Source: a virus. Taken from it: a stretch of 47,047 nt of DNA. The notes under the pieces were generated by a model, which was given only the letters and a program-made list of their open reading frames with translations, was not told the origin of the DNA and did not search any database. The translations under genes and the position numbers were made by a program. The DNA lies in the IMG/VR virus record IMGVR_UViG_3300030116_002682, positions 15,838 through 62,884 of that record; one strand, 5' to 3'. Shown here one piece after another: positions 40,254-47,047 of the stretch (its first letter is position 1; every line of letters begins with the position of its first letter).

Positions 40254-40510
40254 TGCCAAGTTTTAAAGGTATACCCGGAGCTAGTAGATTTTCACAATCT
40301 ACATTAAATAAAGTTTATAAAAGAGGATTAGGAGCATACTATAGCAGTGGCTCTAGACCAAAAGTTTCTGCACCCCAATGGGCTATGGGACGAGTAAAAA
40401 GTTTTGTAACTGGTAAGGGTGGTGCAAGAAAAGCAGATGCAGATTTATTAAGAGGTGGTAAAAAAACTACAGCTAAGAAAAAAACAACAACCAAAAAAAA
40501 GAAAGGATAA
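40253..40510 (+). CDS. DUF5824-like small basic protein
   Basis: This 85-residue protein has 'NKVYKRGLGAYYSSGSRPKVSAPQWAMGRVKSFVTGKGGARKADADLL', which I associate with DUF5824, then a Lys/Thr tail of KKTTTKKKKG type. The family is found next to packaging genes in several phages. Module A lacks it. Confidence 0.7.
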   Translation: MPSFKGIPGASRFSQSTLNKVYKRGLGAYYSSGSRPKVSAPQWAMGRVKSFVTGKGGARKADADLLRGGKKTTAKKKTTTKKKKG

Positions 40511-40514
40511 TATT

Positions 40515-40637
40515 ATGCCCGGATATGGATATGGTAAAACAAGTAAGAAGATGAACAAAAAACCTACTATGAAAAAAAAAGTAAGAATAGTAATGGGAAA
40601 CAAAAACAAAAAAGCTAAAAAGAAAATGAGTGCATAA
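40515..40637 (+). CDS. Small basic protein conserved in both modules
   Basis: This 40-residue protein carries KKKVRIVMGNKNKK, matching the 38-residue ORF at 5232 of module A. I chose ATG 40515 (MPGYGYGKTSKK) rather than the upstream 40455 because it follows the previous stop. It is the only member of this cassette that A retains. Confidence 0.65.
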   Translation: MPGYGYGKTSKKMNKKPTMKKKVRIVMGNKNKKAKKKMSA

Positions 40638-40807
40638 TGAAAGGAGTTAAACATTATAAAAGAGATGGAACACTTTTTAAAGGCAACACACATAAGATGC
40701 CTAATGGTGATTTACACTCTGGTAAAACTCATGGCAAGACAAGTGTAAAACTTTTTCATTTTAGTGAACTTTCTAAAAGAGCAAAAGCAAAAGCAAAAAA
40801 AGGTTAG
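40637..40807 (+). CDS. Small basic protein 4 of cassette
   Basis: This 56-residue protein reads MKGVKHYKRDGTLFKGNTHK, then MPNGDLHSGKTHGKTSVKLF. It is a Gly/His/Lys-rich family I have seen in marine phage genomes. Its start overlaps the upstream stop (TAATG). Function unknown. Confidence 0.65.
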   Translation: MKGVKHYKRDGTLFKGNTHKMPNGDLHSGKTHGKTSVKLFHFSELSKRAKAKAKKG

Positions 40808-40809
40808 TA

Positions 40810-41064
40810 GTGTCAATTAATCATAGAGGAGAAAAATTTTCTGGTGTTAATAAACCAAAAAGAACACCCAACCACCCAACAAAATCACACGCAGTGCTAG
40901 CATCAGAAAATGGTAAAAAAAAATTAATACGATTTGGTCAACAAGGAGTAAGTGGAGATAAAAAAAACACAGCTCGTTCTAGGTCATTTAAAGCAAGACA
41001 CGCAAAGAATATATCTAAAGGAAAAATGAGTGCAGCATATTGGGCAAATAGAGTAAAATGGTAA
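40810..41064 (+). CDS. DUF6321-like small basic protein, GTG start
   Basis: This 84-residue protein has 'KRTPNHPTKSHAVLASENGKKKLIRFGQQGVSGDKK', 'SFKARHAKNISKGKMSAAYWANRVKW', the DUF6321 pattern known from many phages. The start codon is GTG (40810). It overlaps the next gene by seven bases. Function unknown. Confidence 0.7.
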   Translation: MSINHRGEKFSGVNKPKRTPNHPTKSHAVLASENGKKKLIRFGQQGVSGDKKNTARSRSFKARHAKNISKGKMSAAYWANRVKW

Positions 41065-41189
41065 AAAAAGGATTATACGCAAATATAAATGCTAGAAGAA
41101 AAAAAGGTATTAGTAGAAGTAAATCTAAATCTACTATTAGTCCTAAAGCTTATGCAAAAATGCGAAAAGGGTTTAACAAAAAAAAGTAA
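41058..41189 (+). CDS. Small basic protein 6 of cassette
   Basis: This 43-residue protein (MVKKGLYANINARRKKGISR, then SKSTISPKAYAKMRKGFNKK) resembles a widespread small phage protein family beginning with 'KKGLYANI'. Its stop overlaps the TerL start (TAATG). Function unknown; it may bind DNA or RNA. Confidence 0.7.
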   Translation: MVKKGLYANINARRKKGISRSKSKSTISPKAYAKMRKGFNKKK

Positions 41190-42523
41190 TGCACATAACA
41201 ATTCCTTATACACCCAGACCACAACAAGCAGACTTACATAAAAATAATAAACGATTTAAAATTTGTGTATCACACAGAAGATGGGGTAAATCTGTTTATG
41301 CAATAACTGAAATATTAAGAAAAGCATTAGAAATAAAAACAGAAAGAAATGATGGTAGATATGCTTACATAGCACCTTACTATCGACAAGCAAAAGCTGT
41401 GGCTTGGGATTATTTAATGTATTATACAAAAGATATTCCCGGTACAAAAATAAATCAATCTGAACTTAGAGTAGATTTAATAAACGGAAGTCGTATTAGA
41501 TTATATGGTGCAGGTGATGACCCAGATGCTCTAAGAGGAATTTTTTTAGATGGGTGTGTTTTAGATGAGTACGCTGACATGTCTCCTAGAATGTGGAGTG
41601 AAGTGATACGACCTGCGTTAACAGATAGAAAAGGTTGGGCAATATTTATTGGCACACCAAAAGGTAGAAATCAATTCTGGCAATTATACGAAGATGCAAA
41701 AAATGATAACGAATGGCATAGAGCAATCTATCGTGCTAGCGAAACTGGAGTAGTTGACCCAGAAGAATTAGAAGCTGCAAAAAAGCAAATGGGAGAAGAT
41801 GAATATATGCAAGAATTTGAATGTAGCTGGTCTGCTGCAATTAAAGGTTCTTATTATGGTAATTTAATTACAGAAGCAGAACAAGATGGCAGAATTAGAA
41901 AGTTAGAAATAGACCAATCTTTACCAGTACATGTTGCTTGGGATTTAGGAATATCTGATAGCTGTGCTTTATGGTTTTTTCAAGTAACAATGGGGGAAAT
42001 AAGAATTGTTGATTATTATGAAAGTGCTGGTGTAGGTCTAGACCATTATGTAAAAGTAATGAATGAAATGAATATAAATTTTTGGGGTGATGATTATTTA
42101 CCTCACGATGCTAAAGTACGAGAACTAGGTACAGGTAGAACAAGAGCAGAAACTTTAATTAATATGGGTAGACGACCACGCATAGTACCAAGCCATAAAG
42201 TAGACGATGGAATAAATGCTGTACGATTATTGTTGCCAAAATGTTATTTTGATGATAAGAGATGTGAAAACGGATTAAATGCTTTGAGAAATTATCAAAG
42301 AGAGTGGGACGACACAAAAAGAGTATTTAGAAGAAATCCTTTGCATAATTGGGCATCTCATGGCAGTGATAGTTTTAGGTATTTAGCTATGGCATATAAA
42401 AATATTAGACCAGAACCAAAAAGCAAAGATGTATATAAAGAAATGTTGCGTACACCTACTTTAGATGAAATGTTGGATATGCACGATAGAGAACAAAGAA
42501 ATAAACCAGAGAGAAGAATTTAA
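41189..42523 (+). CDS. terL: Terminase large subunit, module B
   Basis: This 444-residue ATPase-nuclease has the same length as module A's TerL. Walker A 'HRRWGKS' (29-35), Walker B 'GIFLDGCVLDEYADM' and nuclease 'HVAWDLGISDS' are intact. Its nucleotide sequence differs from A at many third positions (GGT here, GGA there). Its stop overlaps the portal ATG directly, without the extra gene present in A. Confidence 0.95.
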   Translation: MHITIPYTPRPQQADLHKNNKRFKICVSHRRWGKSVYAITEILRKALEIKTERNDGRYAYIAPYYRQAKAVAWDYLMYYTKDIPGTKINQSELRVDLINGSRIRLYGAGDDPDALRGIFLDGCVLDEYADMSPRMWSEVIRPALTDRKGWAIFIGTPKGRNQFWQLYEDAKNDNEWHRAIYRASETGVVDPEELEAAKKQMGEDEYMQEFECSWSAAIKGSYYGNLITEAEQDGRIRKLEIDQSLPVHVAWDLGISDSCALWFFQVTMGEIRIVDYYESAGVGLDHYVKVMNEMNINFWGDDYLPHDAKVRELGTGRTRAETLINMGRRPRIVPSHKVDDGINAVRLLLPKCYFDDKRCENGLNALRNYQREWDDTKRVFRRNPLHNWASHGSDSFRYLAMAYKNIRPEPKSKDVYKEMLRTPTLDEMLDMHDREQRNKPERRI

Positions 42524-44466
42524 TGGCAGAAACTAGAAAAGAAATGGAAGTTGTTCAAGGAACTGCTAATTACTGGCAGATAGAATTAGATAGTGCAGAT
42601 GAAACAGAAAGAGATTGGAGAGAAAGAGGTAGAGCGGTAGTATCTCGATATAGAGATGAAAGAGATGCTGATTCTTTTGGTGCTGGTTTATATAAACAAT
42701 TTAATATTTTATGGTCTAACACAGAAACTATGAAAGGTGCATTATTTGCTCGTATGCCAAAAGCAGATGTGCGTAGAAGATATAACGACAATAATCCCAT
42801 AACAAGACAAGTAGCTATCGTATTAGAAAGAGCATTATCTTATGGTAACGAAGTTTACCACGCAGATAAACCAATAAAAGCTGCAATAGAAGATTATTTA
42901 TTACCGGGCAGAGGAGTTGTTTGGGTAGTATACGAACCAATTTTTGTTAAAGAAAAAGTATCAGTAGAAGGACAAGACGAGTTCGGTAATACTATAATGA
43001 TAGACGAAGAACAAGAGAGAATAGCAGACCAGAGATGTTATTTTGAATATGTTAATTGGGAAGACTATAGAGAAAGTCCAGCAAAAAGACCAGAAGATGT
43101 TTACTGGAAAGCTAGAAGGCATTTATTAACTAGAGATGAATTAATCGAAAAAGGTTTTAAAAATGCTAATAAGATACCTTTAAACTGGTCGCCAGAACCT
43201 ACAGAAGGTTACCAAGAAGATTATTCAGAAGTATTTAGTAGAGCAGAAGTTTGGGAAATTTGGGATAAATACACTTCTAAAAGATTTTTTATATCTAAAG
43301 GGTATAACGAAGTTTTGGCAGAAGATGATGACCCTTATGGATTAGAAAATTTTTTCCCATGTCCAGATTCTCTAGTAGCAATAAGAACAAACGATACAAG
43401 TGTTCCTATTCCAGAGTTTACATTATATCAAGACCAAGCAGATGAATTAGATAGAATAACAACTAGAATTAGTAACTTAATAGAAGGTTTAAAAAGAAGA
43501 GGAGTGTATGATGCTTCTGTACCAGAACTATCTCATTTAGCAGATGCTGGAGATAATGATTTTGTACCTTCAGAAAATTTTGCTCAACTTGCAGCTAAAG
43601 GAGGATTGAGTGCAGTTTTTCAACAAGAAGATATAGCCCCTATAGCACAAGTTTTATCAGGTTTATATCAACAAAGAAATCAAGTATTAGATACAATATA
43701 TCAAATTACTGGAATATCTGATTTAATCAGAGGTTCTACAAAAGCTAGTGAAACTGCTACAGCACAACAGTTAAAAGCACAATTTGGTAGTATGCGTATG
43801 CGTAAAAAACAATCTGAAATAGCTGAATATATAAGAGATTTATTTAGAATAAAAGCAGAAATTATAGCAGAACACTATGAACCAGAAAGTTTAGCTGCAA
43901 TTACAGCTCTCACTATAACACCAGAAATGATGCAAATAATGCGTGATGATAAACTGAGAGGATATAGTATAGATATAGAAACAGATGCAACTGTATTTAC
44001 AGATGAAGAAGAAGAAAAGAAAACAAGAATAGAATTTTTGCAATCGTTTGGTGGTTTTTTAAATCAAGCAATAGGTATAGCTAATCAATCTCCAAGTTTA
44101 ACACCTTTAGCTTTTCAAGCACTTAGATTTTTAATGGGTGCTTGGAAAGTAGGAAGAACTTTTGAAGATGTAATAGACCAAACAGAAGCACAGCTAATGC
44201 AACAAGCACAACAAGCATTACAAGCTGGACCTCAGCCTACAGAAAACGAAAGAATAGCTATGCAAAAAATGCAAACAGAAATGGCAAAAGAAAGATTAAA
44301 ACAAGAAGGTAAGCTAGCAGATATTCAAGCTAAAGAAAGAGGAATGGCAAACAAAGTTGCTTCAGAAGAAGAATCAAGTCGTGCTAGGTCAGAAGCTAAA
44401 AAAGAATTAGCTTTACTAGATGCAGATATGAAAATAGCAGAAAAATTAAATCAAGGTATGCAATGA
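42523..44466 (+). CDS. Portal protein, module B
   Basis: This 647-residue portal is homologous along its length to the A portal at 7485. Shared blocks include 'YKQFNILWSNTETMKGALFA' and 'SMRMRKKQSEIAEYIRDLFR'. The region after the 'FVKEKVSVEGQDEFGNTI' loop is one of the most divergent. The start is coupled to TerL (TAATG) and the end overlaps the next gene by four bases. Confidence 0.9.
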   Translation: MAETRKEMEVVQGTANYWQIELDSADETERDWRERGRAVVSRYRDERDADSFGAGLYKQFNILWSNTETMKGALFARMPKADVRRRYNDNNPITRQVAIVLERALSYGNEVYHADKPIKAAIEDYLLPGRGVVWVVYEPIFVKEKVSVEGQDEFGNTIMIDEEQERIADQRCYFEYVNWEDYRESPAKRPEDVYWKARRHLLTRDELIEKGFKNANKIPLNWSPEPTEGYQEDYSEVFSRAEVWEIWDKYTSKRFFISKGYNEVLAEDDDPYGLENFFPCPDSLVAIRTNDTSVPIPEFTLYQDQADELDRITTRISNLIEGLKRRGVYDASVPELSHLADAGDNDFVPSENFAQLAAKGGLSAVFQQEDIAPIAQVLSGLYQQRNQVLDTIYQITGISDLIRGSTKASETATAQQLKAQFGSMRMRKKQSEIAEYIRDLFRIKAEIIAEHYEPESLAAITALTITPEMMQIMRDDKLRGYSIDIETDATVFTDEEEEKKTRIEFLQSFGGFLNQAIGIANQSPSLTPLAFQALRFLMGAWKVGRTFEDVIDQTEAQLMQQAQQALQAGPQPTENERIAMQKMQTEMAKERLKQEGKLADIQAKERGMANKVASEEESSRARSEAKKELALLDADMKIAEKLNQGMQ

Positions 44467-44726
44467 GTTATAGAGATAATTACGATAATATTAAATGGAA
44501 AAAATGTACTTTTAAACCAGTCAAGGTAACTAAAAGAACAAAATCACACCAAGTTATGGGTGATATACAAGAATTTGTGTCTCCAATTGACAGAACTGTT
44601 ATAAGCAGTCGTTCTCAAATAAGAGAACACGAAAGGAAACACAATGTCAGGCAGTGTGGAAATGATTATACCAGTTCTACAAAACCTAAATTTTGGGATA
44701 AAATGATAAACAATGAAAGAGGATAA
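44463..44726 (+). CDS. Conserved small structural-operon protein, module B
   Basis: This 87-residue homologue of the gene at 9424 keeps 'DNIKWKKCTFKPVKVTKR' and 'DYTSSTKPKFWDKMIN'. Conservation between modules and its fixed slot between portal and scaffold suggest a needed head-assembly function, still unknown. Confidence 0.75.
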   Translation: MSYRDNYDNIKWKKCTFKPVKVTKRTKSHQVMGDIQEFVSPIDRTVISSRSQIREHERKHNVRQCGNDYTSSTKPKFWDKMINNERG

Positions 44727-44727
44727 A

Positions 44728-45855
44728 ATGACAGAACAAAGCACTCCTACACAGGAATCAGCACCAGAAAAAGCACCAAATTTAGATGCAGTTTTAGAAG
44801 GTGCCATAAATCAAGTTATGGATAATAGCGAGGCACCACCACCTGCAGAAGAAAAAGAAAAACCATTACCTGACACTCCACAAGAAAAAGTGGAAGAAAC
44901 CAATTCTGAAGAATCTAATTCTGATTCATTAGACCAGGTAGCTCCTGAAAATGAAGAAGAAACAAAAGATTCTACTGAAGAACCTTCTGATGAAATAGAT
45001 GATGCCGCTGTGGCTCATGTTCAAGGAGAGGATTCGAAAGAACCTCCTTTACAAGCTCCTAAGAACTGGTCAGAAGAAGTAAGAAGTAAGTTTACGGAAT
45101 TACCTCGTGAAGCTCAGGAGTATATGCTTAAACGAGATAAAGAAATGACTGCTGATTACACACGAAAGACACAAGAAATAGCTGAACAACGCAAAAATTT
45201 TGAATCATTTGATAAAGTTATAGCTCCAATGAGACAGCAAATTGCAGCAAGTGGTATTAGCGAACCAGAATATATAGCTAGATTACTTAATGCTGACTTA
45301 GCACTCAGAAATAACCCAAAAATGGCACTCAAACAACTAGCACAAGGTTATGGCATTGACCTTTCGTCTTATGACAGTGATTCTGTTGAATTAGAAACAG
45401 ATTCGCAAATTTCCCAATTACAACAACAAAACCAAGCAATCCTTGCAGAACTAAATCAGTTTAAACAACAAAATCTGCAATCTGCTAGACAACAAACGGA
45501 GAATCAAATTAACACTTTTTCTCAAACTAAAGATGATAAAGGTAATTTAAAATATCCACATTTTGACAAAGTAAGAGTTAAAATGGGTAATTTAATTGAT
45601 GCTGGTGAAGCAAAAGGATTAGAAGATGCTTATGCTAAAGCAGTAAGATTAGATGATGAATTATACAAAGAATCTTTAGATGCACAAAGAAAAAGTGCTA
45701 AAGCAGAAGAAGATGCAAGAAGAAAAGCGGCAGTAGAAAAAGCTAAAAAAGTAAGACCAAGAACAGCGACTGCTCCACCTTCAGGCTCTGTTAAAGCTAG
45801 TGATTTAGATACATTGTTAATGGATTCAATTAGTAAAGCAGGAGTTGTAAAGTGA
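44728..45855 (+). CDS. Capsid scaffolding protein, module B
   Basis: I chose ATG 44728 (375 residues), which aligns with the A start and follows the upstream stop by one base. The acidic N-terminus, coiled-coil middle and basic C-terminus match the A protein at 9698. The C-terminal 'LYKESLDAQRKSAKAEEDAR' region is nearly unchanged. Confidence 0.85.
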   Translation: MTEQSTPTQESAPEKAPNLDAVLEGAINQVMDNSEAPPPAEEKEKPLPDTPQEKVEETNSEESNSDSLDQVAPENEEETKDSTEEPSDEIDDAAVAHVQGEDSKEPPLQAPKNWSEEVRSKFTELPREAQEYMLKRDKEMTADYTRKTQEIAEQRKNFESFDKVIAPMRQQIAASGISEPEYIARLLNADLALRNNPKMALKQLAQGYGIDLSSYDSDSVELETDSQISQLQQQNQAILAELNQFKQQNLQSARQQTENQINTFSQTKDDKGNLKYPHFDKVRVKMGNLIDAGEAKGLEDAYAKAVRLDDELYKESLDAQRKSAKAEEDARRKAAVEKAKKVRPRTATAPPSGSVKASDLDTLLMDSISKAGVVK

Positions 45856-45891
45856 GTTGTGGGTCAACAATAACTTATAGAGAGGTATATT

Positions 45892-46854
45892 ATGGCAACT
45901 TCGCCTAACAGTACATTTACTGAAATCGTTACAACTACTCTTGCTGGTTATTCAAAAACACTAGCAGACAATGTAACTAACGGAAATGCTTTACTTCGTC
46001 ATATTGATGGAAAAGGCAACAAACAAATAGCCACTGGTAGAACTATTGTGCAAGAATTAGAATACGCAACAAATTCAACTGCAAAATGGTATAGTGGTTA
46101 TGAGGTATTAGACACATCTACATCAAATGTATTTACTGCAGCTGAGTTTAATTATAAACAGTTAGCTGGTAATGTGGTTATATCTGGTTTAGAACAGGTC
46201 GAAAACTCAGGAAAAGAAGCAATCTTTAACTTACTTAAATCAAGAGTAAGAAACCTAGAAAAAACATTAAACAATACTATGTCAACATCTTTGTATGCTG
46301 ATGGTACTGGTACAGATGGTAAAGAACTAGGTGGATTACAGTTGATAGTTCCGGGAACTGTTGGAAATACAGTTGGTGGTATTAATTCTACCACTTACAC
46401 TTTCTGGCAAAACCAAGTGTATGATTTTAGTGCTGCAGCAGGTTCTCCTACTGCTAGTGCTACAACTATACAGACAGCTATGAACACACTTTGGTTAAGT
46501 ACAATTAGAGGTGCTGATGCTCCAGATGTTATTGTAGCAGACACTAATTACTTCAATTTTTATTGGAGTTCCTTGCAAACTAATCAGAGATTTACTTCTG
46601 ATAACGATGCAAGTGCAGGTTTTATGAACTTAATGTTTATGAACGCACCAGTCTACTATGATGACCAGTGTCCAAGTAATAAAATGTATTACTTAAATAC
46701 TGATTATTTATTCCTTCGTCCAGCTCAAGGTAGAGAATTTACACCTTTAGGTGAGAAGGCATCTGTTAACCAAGACGCAATGGTATTGCCAGTAGTTTGG
46801 GCAGGAAATATGACCTGTTCAAATAGAGCAAGACAAGGTGTCATACAAGCATAA
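45892..46854 (+). CDS. Major capsid protein, module B
   Basis: This 320-residue capsid protein is nearly identical to the A version at 10877, with one extra N-terminal residue. Differences cluster in the 'TVGNTVGGINSTTYTFWQNQ' and 'AAAGSPTASATT' loops, as expected for a surface-exposed part. A good ribosome site (AGAGAGG) precedes the ATG. Confidence 0.9.
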   Translation: MATSPNSTFTEIVTTTLAGYSKTLADNVTNGNALLRHIDGKGNKQIATGRTIVQELEYATNSTAKWYSGYEVLDTSTSNVFTAAEFNYKQLAGNVVISGLEQVENSGKEAIFNLLKSRVRNLEKTLNNTMSTSLYADGTGTDGKELGGLQLIVPGTVGNTVGGINSTTYTFWQNQVYDFSAAAGSPTASATTIQTAMNTLWLSTIRGADAPDVIVADTNYFNFYWSSLQTNQRFTSDNDASAGFMNLMFMNAPVYYDDQCPSNKMYYLNTDYLFLRPAQGREFTPLGEKASVNQDAMVLPVVWAGNMTCSNRARQGVIQA

Positions 46855-46869
46855 TAAGGAGAAAAAACT

Positions 46870-47047
46870 ATGTCTTATATAACTGGTATAGATATTACCG
46901 CCACAAGTTCAAGTGCTGAATTTCAGCCCGGACAAATAGGTCAAACTGCTGACGGTAAACTCTATAAATATGTTCAATATAATGTTGGAGCAGGCTCTGT
47001 TGCCGCAGTATCTGGTAATGTAGTTGGATATTATGCACCAAGCGGAG
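46870..47047 (+). CDS. Decoration protein, module B, cut by window end
   Basis: The ORF starts MSYITGIDITATSSSAEFQP and matches the A protein at 11852. It runs off the end of the window after 178 bases. Its last 94 bases are identical to 11936-12029. In a circular reading it continues into 12030-12316. Confidence 0.8.
   Translation, partial: MSYITGIDITATSSSAEFQPGQIGQTADGKLYKYVQYNVGAGSVAAVSGNVVGYYAPSG
46954..47047. repeat. 94-base perfect repeat, terminal copy
   Basis: Identical to 11936-12029 and flush with the window end. It closes 11936-46953 into a 35,018-bp circle. Confidence 0.95.

Noticed and set aside
1-47047. Tandem prophages or a natural duplication of the late module
   Set aside because: No integrase, attachment sites or host genes are seen. 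The perfect 94-base match at the window end and the composition shift near 12 kb fit an assembly join better. Not fully excluded.

Overview
The window is AT-rich (about one third G+C by eye), densely packed tailed-phage DNA. There is no integrase, tRNA, rRNA or CRISPR array. The head, tail-nozzle and ejection genes are podovirus-like: portal, scaffold, HK97-fold capsid, short-tail adaptor and nozzle, large internal virion proteins and tail fibres. Genome size, base composition and gene order recall marine podoviruses of the HTVC010P/pelagiphage kind. That host assignment is inference from memory and was not tested.

Layout. (1) 1-238: leader with a sigma70-like promoter. (2) 239-5758, + strand: a ParB-like gene, then a 7-deazaguanine DNA-modification cassette (DpdA-like transglycosylase, QueC, DUF6884-like, FolE, QueD, phosphoribosyltransferase, QueE), TerS, a small basic protein and a 2OG-Fe(II) oxygenase. 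(3) 5760-12316: TerL, portal, scaffold, capsid and decoration genes ('module A'). (4) 12372-27203: head completion, tail, ejection, fibre and lysis genes. (5) 27314-36530, - strand: an early operon with DUF1376, Cro-like, primase/helicase, HNH, an OB-like protein, exonuclease, an ADP-ribosyltransferase-like protein, ArdC and many small proteins. (6) 36531-37243: a 713-bp non-coding divergent control region. (7) 37244-47047, + strand: a second, diverged late module ('module B') that starts again with a ParB-like gene, then a GREB1/TAGT-like glycosyltransferase, a radical-SAM/SPASM enzyme, TerS, six small basic proteins, TerL, portal, scaffold, capsid and a partial decoration gene.

Interpretation. 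The last 94 bases (46954-47047) are identical to 11936-12029, while the flanking homologous sequence differs. So 11936-46953 closes on itself as a circle of 35,018 bp. I read that as one complete circularly permuted phage genome (B). Bases 1-11935 would be the diverged late module of a co-occurring relative (A), joined through the shared stretch. Composition supports this: CCSGG sites and GGT glycine codons are common from about 12 kb rightward and in B, but scarce or unseen in A. A true tandem of two relatives is the less likely alternative.

Biology. A and B carry nearly the same packaging and capsid genes. Between the ParB-like gene and TerS they have exchanged whole cassettes: A makes preQ0 and should insert it into DNA, whereas B carries a glycosyltransferase plus a radical-SAM enzyme that I suspect make a different, possibly undescribed, DNA hypermodification. 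The early operon has three promoters that share a 15-17-bp pseudo-palindrome overlapping the -35 box. It also has a long predicted RNA pseudoknot in front of the OB-like (possible ssDNA-binding) gene. No DNA polymerase or RNA polymerase gene was recognised.
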